Origin: Phoebastria nigripes
Taxonomy: Eukaryota > Chordata > Aves > Procellariiformes > Diomedeidae
Direction: 5' to 3'
DNA: 64,000 nucleotides
Assembly (NCBI GenBank): GCA_035582835.1
Contig: JAYKAV010002950.1
Location: 328,514 to 392,513, forward strand
In this document: positions 1 to 12,300 of the stretch, piece after piece
Numbering within the stretch: position 1 is the first letter of the stretch
Layout of the letters: every line of letters starts with the position of its first letter
Program-made: the position numbers and the translations under genes
The notes under the pieces: model-generated
The model's database searches: none
The model's input: the letters and a program-made list of their open reading frames with translations, nothing else
What the model was told of the DNA's origin: nothing

Positions 1-279
1 TGATCCATGGCTTTCTCAGGTACCGTCTTATTTGTTTGATACTCTAAGACTTACCTCACTGAATACCTTATTGCTTCATCAGTCTGAAGGCAGCACAACA
101 CAACATCTTGTTTCTCACTTTGAATATTCATGTGAGGTAAGTCTCAGTTTGACTGAGTTTGTTTAATTTTAAATCCCCTAACAAACAGGTTTTAGTCTGC
201 TGACAAGAAGGGTCTTCCTGTCTGCCTCACTCATTGTTTTCTGTAACAGTGATTTCTTTTTGCTGTGCCCATTTTGCAG

Positions 280-409
280 GAGTCCACTGCAGAAGACAGA
301 TGACCATTCCTTTGCTATCTCCATCACTTGGTTTGTCCATGCAACATTTCAGATCTCATCACCGGACACTTAGACTAAAACAAATCCGGACTGCCAGCAG
401 ACAAAGTGG
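280..409 (+). other. Possible internal exon (splice-site based, unrecognised)
   Basis: A pyrimidine-rich stretch ending in CCCATTTTGCAG provides a good acceptor at 277-279, and GTGAGA at 410-415 is a good donor. One frame (codons starting at 282) is open through all 130 bases and meets a stop (TGA at 411-413) only inside the donor. The 42 encoded residues are arginine- and serine-rich and match no family I know. Sites of this quality also occur by chance in 64 kb, so this is a lead only. It could equally be a non-coding exon or nothing. Confidence 0.15.
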
Positions 410-724
410 GTGAGAGGTCTGCTAAGCACTGACCTACTGAGGGGTGTAGTTCAAGCATGTGGGAGCCCACCTGGCTGTGAATTGACCCACTGAGAAGCGC
501 TTAGAGGATATACTCAGCACATCCTGTCATAGAGTGATAGCCTGCAGCTGAAAACAGAGTGGCAAGGGTATTTCAGCTGGACACACCACAGGACTTGCAG
601 TCTCAGGCTTAGCAAAGGAAATGTTTTAGGTTTCATGCATCTTGACCAGCATCTTGACATCGACAGCTCCAAGTTAGGCACCTTAGCCCTTTGTAGGTGG
701 GAATAATTTGGGTCTTCAGAATAG

Positions 725-805
725 GATCTGTGCAAGCCTGTGAGGCAAGTGAGGATCTGCCTAAGGTAATCAGCGGGGAGTGCTGAGCAGAAGCCAGAGT
801 CAGGC
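725..805. repeat. Weak MIR-like SINE relic
   Basis: The stretch contains GAGGCAAGTGAGG, then CTGCCTAAGGTAATCAGC, then AGCAGAAGCCAGAGTCAGG. The order and spacing resemble the reverse-complement MIR core (GAGGC..., CTTGCCCAAGGTCACACAGC, GGCAGAGCCGGG). Similarity is low and boundaries are approximate. It could be unrelated sequence. Confidence 0.3.
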
Positions 806-3046
806 TGGCACAGTTAGAACAGCCGAGGGGTTGTTCTAAATTGTGATCTGTAAAAGTAAGCAGTTAGGAAACTCTTCCAACAGCTGGTAATGGCTAAATT
901 TATCACTGATTGAGAGTAAAGGTAAGTTATTGTTGATTGCTTTAACTGTTTCTAAGGTAGTTCCTTTTATTTAGGGAAATGTCCACCTATTTAGTTGCCT
1001 TCTTGAGTGCTTTATACCACCAGTGCTCAAACAAGGACTGAAGATGTGATCCAGAAGTAGTACCACTTTACACCTCCAACCTTATAACTGTATTTTCAAG
1101 CTATTCACATAATCACATGCAATATAACACAAGCAATGTTATCAACTATTAAGTTGCAGCCCAGGTGACCTCTGTATGCTAAGCTCTTTTACAAGTGATC
1201 TGTGAATAGTCTTCGTAGTTAATTTCCTGCTTATAAAATTCAGTTCATTGCATTCAAATCAAAGTACAAGAAATAACAGATGATACCATTTGGTCAGCTG
1301 ACTAAACAGCTAGTGTTATGTAGCCTTTCAGTTACGCCGGCATACTAGATCAAGATATTCAGTCAANTGATAATTCGACTGCAATGACATTTAACGAGTT
1401 AGCTAAAGCCATAGGAATGACCAATGAGTAAGATGAATGAGAAGTGACTAAATATATTTGTGCAGGCAGAATAACGTANACCAACATCCCAGTCTAAAGA
1501 CAAATGGATCTTGGCTGTACCTGTGGGCCTAACTGAGAACAAAGGAAAAGTTTATTTCATGGTGCACGTCCATTTCTTAGGAATTAAATGTAATGATGAC
1601 TCATTTTTGTGTAACAAAAAAAAAAAAAAAGCTGTCTTATTTTTGAGCACAACTATGATGTGCGAGGTAAAGAATTCAGGCTGGAATTCTCAAAAGAAAC
1701 CCCCCCCCAAATCTAATGCTGTTATTCCCAATAAAATCCAAGGGCTGTAGATGCCTAAATCCTTTAAATTCCTTTGAAAATACCAGTTTCAAGGTCTAGA
1801 GACAGTTTTGATTTATACTGAATAAAAGTGGTGTGATCAAGTCCCGTTTGTAGCCAACTGCAGGTGACCAGAACTGTGCTGGGGAGGTACTTGGATACAT
1901 TCTAGAGCACACAAGAAAAAATTTTAGCGTAGACTTAAGGAAAAAAGAAGGATGGCCAGGTGAAGCATCTATAATTTTTTTTTTTCCAGTGTTATATTGA
2001 GAGAGACAGATTCATGACTCGTATTTTTTAAAATAGGGCACCATTTTACAGTCAGCTTCTCCTAGCATTTCTTAAGTCAGTTCCCCTCTTACCATCCCAG
2101 GTCAAACTACCTTTTTCTTTCTTTAATTATTCACAGTTTTAACACAGTTGAATGTTCAAAATAGCTTGTATATGGAATACTCAAAGATTTGACACACAGC
2201 TTATTCTGATGTTGTACAATACACATGAGACTATTATGCATGAAAGTAGCATGCCATGATAAATGAAGTTAGATACATTGTAAGTATATAAATATCCCAA
2301 TTAACGAGGCTGATTCTACTGACTGTGTTTCATACCCAGGAAGACACTAAGGTCAGGAGGAAGTGTCTTCCTTGATTCCCAGTTGAATATATATCATATT
2401 GGCCTGTTTTGAGGTGTTCTACAGTAACCCAAGAGAAAAAGAGCCCAGAAACACAAAGCAAGTAGTTTTGCCCTAAAGCATTAATGCTTATCTACTGAAC
2501 ACCAGTGTGCACTCTCTTGTTCATAGAAACGGTGAAGTAAGACTTCAGTTTACACACAAATGTAAGAAACATAAGCTAATAAGCTTCTTACAAAGTTTGC
2601 AATGGGCTAAGAGTATGTAATGACTTGCTGCAGATCAGCTGGTGTTTGGTAATCCACCCAATTCCTGCCCTTGTGTGTATTTTTGAATCAGAGTCCAGTA
2701 TAAAGAATTTCAGTAAAAGAAGTTATATCTACATATAATGGGAGCTTGGGAACAAAGGAAAAAATCTGAGAAGAGAAGGAAAATGCATTTGGGGAACTAA
2801 GCAGTGACGAAGGACTGGGAAAAAAGACATCTGTTATGGAAGGAAGAATGAAACTCATGCAAAGATCTAGTGCTACCTCACAGTAAACCCTGAATGAAAC
2901 AGTCAGGTTTTTTGGCTAATATTTTGATCAAAATATGTCTGCTTACAGTTGCTGGCTTTAGGTAAGCCTTTAGGAGCAGCCTGCGCCATGTAAGTGCTTT
3001 GGTGAAGTAGCCTGTAACCTCCCTAAAAAAACAGTTGAAGAAATAG

Positions 3047-3735
3047 GATCACAGAATAATTGAGATTGGAAGGGATCTCTGGAGGTCTTTAGTCCAGCCT
3101 TCTGCTCAGAGCAGGCTCAGTTATGAGATCAGACCACATGGCTCAGGGTTTTATCCAGTTGGCTCTTGCAAACCTCCAAGCGTGGAGGTTGCATGAGACC
3201 CTAGAATGCCTCTTCCACTGCGGGGCTGTCCTCAGGGTGAAAAAGATTTTCCTTATATCTAATCTAAACCCCTCTTATTTAAATGTATTCTCACTGCCAT
3301 TTTTCTTCCTGCCACACAATGCTGTGAGCAGCCTGACTGTCTTCCTGGTGACCTCCTCGTGGGTACTAGAAGGCCCTGCTTAGGTCCCCCAGAGCTTTCC
3401 CTTCTCCAGGACAAACAAGTCCAGGTCCCTCGGTCTCTACTCCTTAGGGCAAGTGCTCCAGTCCCTGACCACCTCTGTGGGCCTCCACTGAACTTGCCCC
3501 ACTTGTTCAATGTCTTTCTTGTACCAGGTGACCCAAAACTGGACATAGTTCTCTGGGTTTCTCTGCTGAGAAAAGGGGAATGATCACTCCCCTTGATGTA
3601 CTGGCCATGCTGCTCTTGATACAGCCCAGGATGCCGTTGGCCTTGTTGGCTGCATGGGCACACAGCAGGCTCACAGCAGAGATGCTCCCCNACCTGAGCA
3701 TCCCCAGCCTGTATCTCTGCAAGGAGTAAACAAAG
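3047..3735 (-). mobile_element. CR1 LINE, 5'-truncated, minus strand
   Basis: Read on the plus strand, it begins with ATCACAGAATAATTGAGAT and continues into GGAAGGGATCTCTGGAGG and GTCCAGCCTTCTGCTCAGAG. This is the reverse complement of the avian CR1 3' end. Further along, plus-strand phrases such as AAGATTTTCCTTATATCTAA, CCAGGACAAACAAGTCCAGG and CCTTGTTGGCTGCATGGGCA also belong to CR1. The element therefore lies on the minus strand with its 3' terminus near 3047. Only about the last 690 bases remain, with no 5' region and no intact reverse transcriptase. Frames of up to 134 codons in it are accidental. The far edge near 3735 is less certain because similarity fades after the N at 3691. CR1 elements jump without typical target duplications and usually arrive 5'-truncated, as here. 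Confidence 0.92.
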
Positions 3736-4719
3736 CGCCTCACTGCAGTACTGGTGACCCTGCTTCTGAATCAGGAATCCTGAGCTCAGCCTTGAGTTCA
3801 GCTGGCAGCTCCAGACACGCTACCTGGTGGCTAAAAAAAAATTATGCTTATCAGCTTCTGAAGTGTGCAGTTTTCTTTAAGTTAATGCTAGGGACAACAA
3901 AGTGCCACTTTCTTTCCTCTGACCATATGTTATAATTTTTCCTAGCTCATCCCACTCCTACAGTTATTTTTTTCTGATCTGGCAGATTGTAAGCAAGGCA
4001 CTTTTTAGAAGTTATATCACATGAACTCTACACCCAGGAAATGTTCAGTGGTAACCGAGGCTAAAATAGAACTTGTTGAGCTCAGGAATAGAAAACATGC
4101 ATGCTGCCCTGAGATTACTGATTTTGTTTGGAAGAAGCTGGACTCTTTTCATAGGTTCAACCACAGGAGNTACAGCTAAACCATCTTTAACTCAGTAATT
4201 GTCTTCCTGGGATGCAAGGTATAATACCTCACTTTGAGCTGTCACAGCTCCTGGTGCCTGAGCTGTCCCTACAGCACACTGCAGTCACTTCTGTGCAGTG
4301 TGGGCATATCAGTAGTTTGTATGAGATATATCTCAAGTGTGTTGTAATGCCTTCTGGGTAGCTGCTGGAACTAAGAATGAGCTAATATACTCTCTCCCTC
4401 TGCCAGACTTATTAGTTTAGAATGAGTGCTGTGAGGACTACAGCTACATGTCTGCCAATACAGAGATTTGGATTTTGCAGTTGGCTCAGGGAATGAGTAG
4501 GGTGAGATCAAATCTGCCTGAAAAAATACTCTGTAGATGTACCCTACCACAATCTCACAGCTAAGTTAAGCTATGCTGCCTGTACTANTTTTTCCTTCCC
4601 AATTAATTGTAAGTTTTTGCTTATCTTAGAGGAACAAAGTGAGTTTTCACACTGAGAAGTGTACTCCTTTAAACCAGAAGCTTATTCTATATCATAGTTT
4701 CTCTTTCTTCCTTTTACAG

Positions 4720-4971
4720 ACCTTTAGAGAGATAACTCTCTGAGCCAAAAATCACAAAGTCCCCTGTTAATTTGAACAAACCTACATCAGAACTCAAACA
4801 CATTGCTTGCTGAAGACTGGAGTCTTTCTGTGCTTACATCTGTGCAAGTATTGTCTCCATCTCCCAAAATCCACAAATACCCACACAGCTGATATGAACT
4901 GTAGCTTTCGCTTCCTCACATGCACAGGGACACGTCTAGCTCTTGGAGGCTGTTAGGCAGATTGAAAGAAG
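4720..4971 (+). other. Possible non-coding exon (splice-site based)
   Basis: A strong acceptor (TTTCTCTTTCTTCCTTTTACAG, AG at 4718-4719) is followed 252 bases later by a strong donor context, AAG|GTGAGA, at 4972. All three frames hit stops soon after the acceptor, so if real this would be an untranslated or lncRNA exon. No conservation evidence can be obtained from the sequence alone. Confidence 0.15.
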
Positions 4972-7900
4972 GTGAGAGAACTAAAAAAGGGTCTGGGTAC
5001 ACATTAACTTGTTACAGTAGGTCACCTACACCACATGAGGAGGTGACTCATGAGTAAGCAACTGCTTCATTCAGGAGTAACTCTTAGAAGTATTTTGCAG
5101 AAATGTTTTCTGGCATTCTGCTTATGATGGGGCAGCTCCTCGTGGCTTATGCCAGTGCCATGTCCACACAGAACTATTTATCCCTCAGAGCGTTGTGTTT
5201 AAAACACAAGCCTGATGTCATTTAGGTATTTGCTAGAAATTGCACAAATCTGCTGGTACATCACCCCAGCCTTGTGTGGAAATAATGCAATGTATCTCTA
5301 TTTCTGGGAAGAAAGTCTGATGTGAATTTTAACTTAAAAAAAAAAAAAAAAGATTTCTTGCTTATAAGCAAAAAACCCAAAGCTGCCACCCAAAATTGGG
5401 CAAAAATATCCTTTCCCTTCAGGGAATACAGTTGCTATCAAAAACCATACTGTTTTCATNCATAGAAAATTTACTGCAAATTTCATGAACTCTGCTTTCT
5501 GTCACTGGAGAGGAAGAGCTGTAGGTCAAAGTTTGCTAATGAAACAGGACATGTACTGAATAAATGCTGAATATTCAGCTGAATAAGTGTTATTCCATGA
5601 CCATAAGATCTAATTATGTCAACACAAATATTTTAGCACCAAGTAAAAAGAAACCTTAATAAAATTCAAGTAGCTCAATGAAAAGAAAGTAACATTGAAG
5701 CTAGAGGACATGGAAGTTGAAATAATCAAATGGGAAAAAAGCTATATATTTCAATGTAGTTTTGTTTTGGTTTTAAACTAGCTATTATTATGTGTAAGAT
5801 AAGTGCAATTTCAGAAAAGAAAATAGATATTTGCTTTTCTCAGTGTGCAAAATAGAGCATACAATAGCACTTTCCTAAGATTTTTTGAAAGCTGCCACAT
5901 GTTAAATCTTTCTTCCTCTTTCTAAATAAATTCATTGATTCTGGGAAGTACTTGGCAGTGTTTAAAATCCCACTCCCGCTGACTCCAAAGAGAATTTTGT
6001 CATTGACCTCAATGGATGAAAACTTTACTTTGCTTCTGAAAATCTTGCCCATAATAGCAAGATCATTTTATGACTACATGTCCATAATCAACTGCTTATT
6101 AAACTTCCTCAGTCTTATTTGAATGTCTTTAATAGCAGAAAAAGGAAAAAAACTTAACCGAGCTTCTATACAACCACAAACATTTCAAATTTGTAATTGC
6201 AAGTGTTAGCCCTGGGAAGAAGTTCTAATCAGCCTCAGCAATCTTCCTGGTTTACATCCAATCATAAGCTTGACTTTGAAACACTGAGTGCTTGCAAGAG
6301 ATTGCCAAGAAATGATTGAAAGACTAAGAACTCTGTGTAGGGTGTTTTTCACAAAACTCTCAAATCAACGAGAAATTTGAGAAATCATGATGCATTTGAT
6401 GAGCCAGAGCAGACAGAGCCTTATTTTATCAAATGAATTTTTCTGAATTGTTTTATTAGCTCTAGACACGAACAGTACCAACCAGAATCTGAAAAGCAGG
6501 TGTTGTGGTTGGTGATAAGTTTTCAAAGATTTTGGAAGGAAGAAGATGATGTTTCCCATACAAATAGAGATGTTAAAGTGTTTTAAAGCATTACTGGATA
6601 ATAAAAATATAACCAGCAAGCAGCTCTTCAGAACTTGTCTTGACAATGAAAAGGGAAATAGAAAAAAACAAGATTGTGAGAATTTGTCTGCAAGTTTCCC
6701 ATAGGAATACATAAGCGTTAGTTAAAGGAGGGCCTCTTCCCATTATTGCCCTGCAGCTCGATTAAATTGCTCTCACAGGGGCTGGGATAGGCTCTGCATG
6801 GCCTTCTCTTTCAGAAAAATCATCTTTCTTCTGCATCTACACTGGAATCTAGAGTTTCCATTTTCACTAGAATTGTTAGAAAAATAATTTCTCATTAGTA
6901 ATTTTGGACTTGTACCCTAATGTATCTAAAAAACTTATTAAGAGATTTAACTTCCATACTGACATGTAAGTATAGAAGTTTGCTTTGCTGAAAGTAGCAC
7001 GTAAAGAAGTAAGATAGTCCAGGAAATGGCAAGCCTTTAAAGGCCATCAATACTGTCTTCAGTATTTAAGGTATTTCTAGCAGCAACATGTTTTGATCAT
7101 AGTTGGATCTCTGTGGCTGACTAAACACATGTTAATCTGTCTTGTCAATTTGGGAGGGCAAGAATTTTGCTGCCCCCATTCCCAGATGATGTCGCTTGAC
7201 TTAGTGTTCAGCTGAATGTCTTTGTAATTTTTCCTCAGAGCAGTACTCTATACGATAGTGAGCTATATACTACGTGTTTACATCCATCACTCTTCCTTTT
7301 TGTGTCTTCTATGTGTGCTGTTAAGAATTTCAGTAGTTCACCTTGAATTCAGTCTTGCTTCCAGATTTCATAACCTCAGTAGGATCAGGTGTAGGACTCC
7401 AGTGAGCTAAAATTCATGTCTGAGTCAGCACATGGAAATTCCCTCCTAACTCTGGGATTCCTGCCAGCATTTTCAGTATTGCTTAGCAGCTTCCATCAAG
7501 CAACTTTGAATACAAACACAGCTTCTACCAGCTCTACCTCTCCCAGTTTTTGCAGATTTTACAATTGTTCTCTACAGTGAAGAAGCCCATGAACTATAAG
7601 AGCTGATGAAACAAAACTCTGGAGCAGACATAAGGTCTGTGTTTCTAACAATGTGAGATTTGCATTCCTGTTTTTCCTCTAATGCTTCTATTCATCTTAG
7701 ATCACCGACTTTGCTTTCTGTCTTATCCATTAGTCACACTGACTTGGCATTTCTAACATGCTCATATAGGGACAAACATTCCTACTACCTTCAGGGCTCA
7801 TCCAACCTCTTTATATGCAGTGATAACTGCTGGGAGTAAGCAAGAAAGAGGATTCACCAAACACTTCCCTTCCCTTCCAGAGAAAACTCTCTTGTGAATA

Positions 7901-8559
7901 AAAGCTGCCAATTCCTTTAGTAATGTTTGCAGCCTTTTTTATAAGCAAACCAGCTGAAAGCATTGTTATTTGAAAAATATTCATAGAAAGGAAGAAACAT
8001 CTACTTTTAATGGGAATAAATTTTCAGGAGATTATTCACTCTGTACCAGTTTTTAAAAGCCTTTTTATTATTCTCCAAATATATTGGGGGTGGGAAGGGG
8101 GGAAGGAAGGACATGGTGTTCACAGGTAACATGAATGTAGTTCGTCTCCTAAGTATGATGCTTAGGTTATCATGACAAATAACACCATGTGATCACTCAT
8201 ATGATGAAGGCAAAAAATAGCTACCATAGCTGTGAGTTTGCACATTTAGTACAAGTTAGAATTTATTTTTATGAGACAAATACAGACTGTGTGTGTCAGT
8301 CTAACATGGTCTGATAAATCGCAGTTGTATCCAAATATTTGGCACAGGGAGCATTAACCCTGGAGCAGGCTTAATGTATGCTCATTTGATTTTATATGGA
8401 ACCTCCATTTTTCATTCCAGCTCCAGACAGAGACTTCCCAAAAGAAACCAACTGAACTAGCACCACAGAGAAGTATTATCTCCCACCCAAGTGCTGATTC
8501 TCCTTCATCACAATAATCAAGCTAATCTCAGAGGGTTCATCTAGAGAAGGTTGGAAATG

Positions 8560-8645
8560 AGATGAGTATCCAGGATTCGACTCCCTTCTTTATTAAATGG
8601 GAATCAAACCCATCCACCTCAGAAGCTGTGCCCTCACAGCAGGAT
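8560..8645. repeat. Very weak MIR or tRNA-derived SINE relic
   Basis: GGGAATCAAACCCA followed by CAGAAGCTGTGCCCT resembles the tRNA-like end of a SINE seen in reverse complement (GGGATTCGAACCCA ... CCGTGCTCT). A few dozen positions match and the ends cannot be defined, so coincidence is possible. Confidence 0.22.
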
Positions 8646-8920
8646 CATGGGAGAGATACTTTCATAATTTTTATCCTTAGAAAGCCATAAATAAAGCTGG
8701 AAAGTAAGCCAGCAAGTATTACTTTCTAATCTAGTGATAAAGACAGCCACTATAAAGGAGGCAGTCTATGAAATGGGGGGGGCCGTACCCAAAGGTTGTG
8801 GTTTAACCCCAGCCAGCAACTAAGCACCACACAGCTGCTCGCTCACTCCCCCCTTGGTGGGATGGGGGAGAGAATCGGAAGGGTAAAAGTGAGAAAACTC
8901 ATGGGTTGAGATAAAGACAG

Positions 8921-8926
8921 TTTAAT
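8921..8926 (-). promoter_or_regulatory. LTR polyadenylation signal (ATTAAA)
   Basis: On the minus strand the sequence reads CCTATTAAACTG, which contains ATTAAA, the commonest variant of AATAAA. It lies about 185 bases downstream of the LTR TATA box in sense orientation, as expected for the end of R. Confidence 0.5.
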
Positions 8927-9106
8927 AGGTAAAGCAAAAGCCGTGCACGCAAGCAAAGCAAAACAAGGAATTCATTCACTACTTCCCATCGGCAGGCAGG
9001 TGTTCAGCCATCGCCAGGAAAGCAGGGCTCCATCACGCGTAACGGTTACTTGGGAAGACAAACGCCATCACCCTGAACGTCCCCCCCTTCCTTCTTCTTC
9101 CCCCAG

Positions 9107-9115
9107 CTTTATATA
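9107..9115 (-). promoter_or_regulatory. LTR TATA box (TATATAAAG)
   Basis: The sense strand of the solo LTR carries TATATAAAG about 250 bases from its 5' end, which places it at the U3/R border as in typical retroviral LTRs. Whether it still drives transcription cannot be judged from sequence. Confidence 0.6.
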
Positions 9116-9367
9116 CTGAGCATGATGTCACATGGTATGGAATACCCCATTGGCCAGCCGGGTCAGCCATCCTGACCATGCTCCCTCCCAGCCCCCCGTG
9201 CACCCGGCAGAGCATGGGAGGCTGAAAAGTCCTTGACCAGCAGACTACCCAGCAACAACCAAAAACATCAGTGTGTTATCAACATTATTCTCACACTAAA
9301 TCCAAAACATAGCACTATACCAACTACTAGGAAAAAAATTACCTCTATCCCGGCTGAAACCAGGACA

Positions 9368-12300
9368 CCAGCCATGCTGATATAATGGAAAATATAAGTA
9401 ATTGTGAAATTGGTCATAAGGCAAAATGCATTAAGGAGGTTGTCTCCTTCACAGCTTTGTCTCCTTAGGCTATAGTATTATGGGCCTCTTACTCTGCTCC
9501 TATAAATTTTCAGTGATTGTATGGACATTGCAAACAAAGAGGACTGGAAACAAAAAGGAGCACTGGCTAATTCTTCTTTTTACTGCTCAGGAATATGTTA
9601 TAGATGTGGGAAGGAGGGAACCTCAAACCAAAACACCCTAACTACCACTTCTACTTTCAGAATTGGCTTTAAATAAAAGTGGTCTTGGTCCATTGTGCCT
9701 TTGTTCAGCTGAAAGTCTCTCCAAAGTGCTGAGGCAGGCGTGTAAGTTTTTGAAGAGGCAGGATTTCAGAGGTTGGATTGGTAAAACTCTTCTCATGGGC
9801 TGCTTTCTGTGGATCTCAGTCTGAAACACGTAACTGCCCATGAACTAACTCTGTAGTCATCGCTGAACACAAGACAGGACAGACTGTTCCTGTGGCACAT
9901 CAACAACAAAATAAACTAATGTATTCCTCCTGGAATTGAATGGAAAAAATACAATTTCTGAGCCCTAGAAACTGCATGCATACCCACCTGTTCAGGTCTG
10001 GCAATAAATGGGTATGCACCATATTTCTATAGTAGGTCAATGATTCAAGGGACAGAAAGCTGCAAGAAGGAACTTTTGCTTCTATTCAAGAAAACAAAGG
10101 TGAGTAACGTTCCCACCGGGCTGGGATGCAGAAAGGGAGGAATCTGTAACAGGAACCTTGAACAGTGTAATGACGTTGCCAGACTGAATCCTTCTCAGTA
10201 GGTTGCATGGCATGGCAAGGTTGTAACTGAGGTGCAGAGCAGGATCTTTGAATAAAATAGCTCTCTCTAGAGTTGCCTACTTTTGTGTCAACTGCAATCA
10301 TTTGTTTCTTTGTTTTTTCTTCATATCTCTATTACTGTCTTTTTATTTAGCTACCTCTTCTTCTCTCTGCTAGAGATGACCTCTTCTCTACTCCTATCTT
10401 TTACTTTTCCTGACCCAGAGACTTCTCCAGGCAGACCATATTCCTGGCTGCAGGATGTCTGCACAGGATGGAGCAGCTGAGACATATAAGGAGTGGTTTT
10501 TGTAGTGAGTCTGCTCACAATGGCAACCACTCCCACAACATCTCCCTACTCTTGGGTGAGCTTGTAGATATTTTTCCCCTTAAGCTTCCTCTGTAGAACA
10601 AAATCCCAGAACAAATCCTGGGTTTTTTAGCAACAAGCGTTACTGCATAACGCTTGTGCCCAAACAGATGTCTGCTATTGCCTTGAGTTGTTGACCGCAA
10701 GCAGTGCACTGCAAAAGAAATTGACTGTGGCAGTAATGGCACAAACCCAAGAGATTAATGATGCTGAGGTAGAAACTTGCCAAATACCCTGTGATCCTGC
10801 ATACCACCTGGAAATGCAAAGGTAGTTAGGAACCCAAGGCACTCCTCAATCTGTGAAACAAAACATTTTTGGGGTTGAGCATTTCCATTCTGCATCAGCT
10901 GTTTTAATAAGTGTGGTTGGATGTTTGCTCCTCTCAGCTCTCACAACACCATCAACTTGAAGGTTTGGAGACCTGTGGTGGAAGGAAGAGGAAACACTGT
11001 AGCTCTTTAAGAGCCCTCAGTAGGACACATCTGAACACCTTTGGTGAGGTGAGTGTGGAGTGCAGGAGTGCAGTTAGCTGCAAGGGTCATGCAGCAGCCT
11101 GAAAAAAGTCTAGAAAAAACTGGTTTGGACAGAAGTTGTGGAATAGAAATTTCTAAAATTTTCATTTTAGAAAAAGAGTCTGTGTAAAATTGACTTCTAG
11201 CTGCATGGATCATGTTTAGAAGATGGAGCAGTGATAGAAGACAAGGAGGCTTAGACACACTAAGAAGTCCACATAGGTCCAAAATACCACCAGCCATTTA
11301 TTACCTTGAGAAAAATATGCATTACACTTTCATAGCCCACTATGTTTGTAGTGCAGCACAAAACACTGTCAGTCTTGTCTCTCCCTCTCTTTCTCCATCT
11401 CAGTTACAGGCTGGGCATCTGCATGGGTTTGCAGCTTCTGTCCTTTGTGGGCTGCTTTGAAGTTTGTGNAGAAAAGGGATGTTAGCTCTCCTTGGCTCTT
11501 TCATCTTCTCTGGTGTGACACCTTTTAGTGCTATCCATGTTGTGGCAGTGGTCTTGTGGAGCAGTAGCAGGACTTCCAATACTACTAATTCTTTGAGGGA
11601 GCATTTTTTGTAGCATTGGAAACTATTCTGGGAGTTTTGTCTTTGCATCACCTTCTTTAACAGACACTTGTCCATGCTGGCGGTCCCATGTCAGTTTGTC
11701 TGTGGTTTCACCATAGTTTCTGCCTGACTGTCAACACAGCTTTTATAACTTGAGGATATGGGATCAAAACTAGGATGTATCTGCAAGTGCATCAACATTT
11801 AAATGGGAAAATGAGATGCCATCAGCAGGGTCTCAGAACATTAGAGGTCACTGAAGCAGACAGATCACTCCATATGTGAGTCTATCATAAGATGCACAGG
11901 GATAGAACAAAGGTCTATCAACGCGGATATTTAGGGAAAGAGTATTAGGTGCAGGACAGTTACAAAATTAGCATTCTCAGTTCCAGAAATCAGTGGTTTA
12001 AAGAGCTCCTGATTCAAATAGCAGCAGGAGAATTGCACAAACCAGGAAAAAGTACGCAACATCTGCTTGCATTTTGGTAACTACTATGTTTTGATCCCAT
12101 TTCTAAAAATTATGTTCATCTCAAAGCATGACTCCTTTTCAAAATGAGTATTCCAGCTCTCTAAAGCTCTCTAGTCTTTGACTTTTTTAGGAAAATAAAA
12201 CATAAAAGATGATTGAATTTGGAAAGTTTTTAATTTTCAAAAAAATAAACATGAGAAAATCTATGTAACCAGCCCATACAGCAGCCTCGAATACTGGGAC

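Larger units (their letters stand above)
1..3045. other. Unique non-coding sequence, no recognised gene
   Basis: No reading frame here resembles a known protein and none is longer than about 80 codons. The stretch holds a possible small exon (280-409), a weak MIR-like relic (about 725-805), an A15 run at 1616-1630 and a T run near 1976-1986. Otherwise I see nothing in it. It is moderately AT-rich, like most of the window, which fits intergenic or intronic DNA. Confidence 0.6.
3741..8796. other. Unique AT-rich non-coding sequence
   Basis: No recognisable gene. Contains a possible non-coding exon (4720-4971), an A16 run at 5336-5351, a minus-strand frame of 115 codons (6365-6712) without any familiar motif, and a weak MIR-like patch near 8560-8645. 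A short G-rich stretch near 8087-8110 (GGGGGTGGGAAGGGGGGAAGG) and G8 at 8775-8782 are local low-complexity sequence. Nothing else stands out. Confidence 0.6.
8797..9367 (-). mobile_element. Solo LTR of an avian endogenous retrovirus, minus strand
   Basis: The 571-bp unit has the canonical TG...CA ends. On the minus strand it starts TGTCCTGGTTTCAGCCGGGA and ends GGGGTTAAACCACA, a family I recognise as widespread in bird genomes. In sense orientation it contains a TATA box, TATATAAAG (plus-strand 9107-9115), and an ATTAAA polyadenylation hexamer (plus-strand 8921-8926), giving U3-R-U5 in the expected order. There is no gag, pol or env sequence on either side, so only a solo LTR left by recombination between two LTRs remains. 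The 5 bases flanking each end (AAGGT and CCAGC) do not match, so I see no target-site duplication. Short frames inside it, such as the 60-codon one at 9033-9215, are not genes. Confidence 0.92.

Noticed and set aside
3259..3663. 134-codon minus-strand frame
   Set aside because: It lies in the 3' part of a truncated CR1 and has no start or domain structure expected of an intact CR1 protein.
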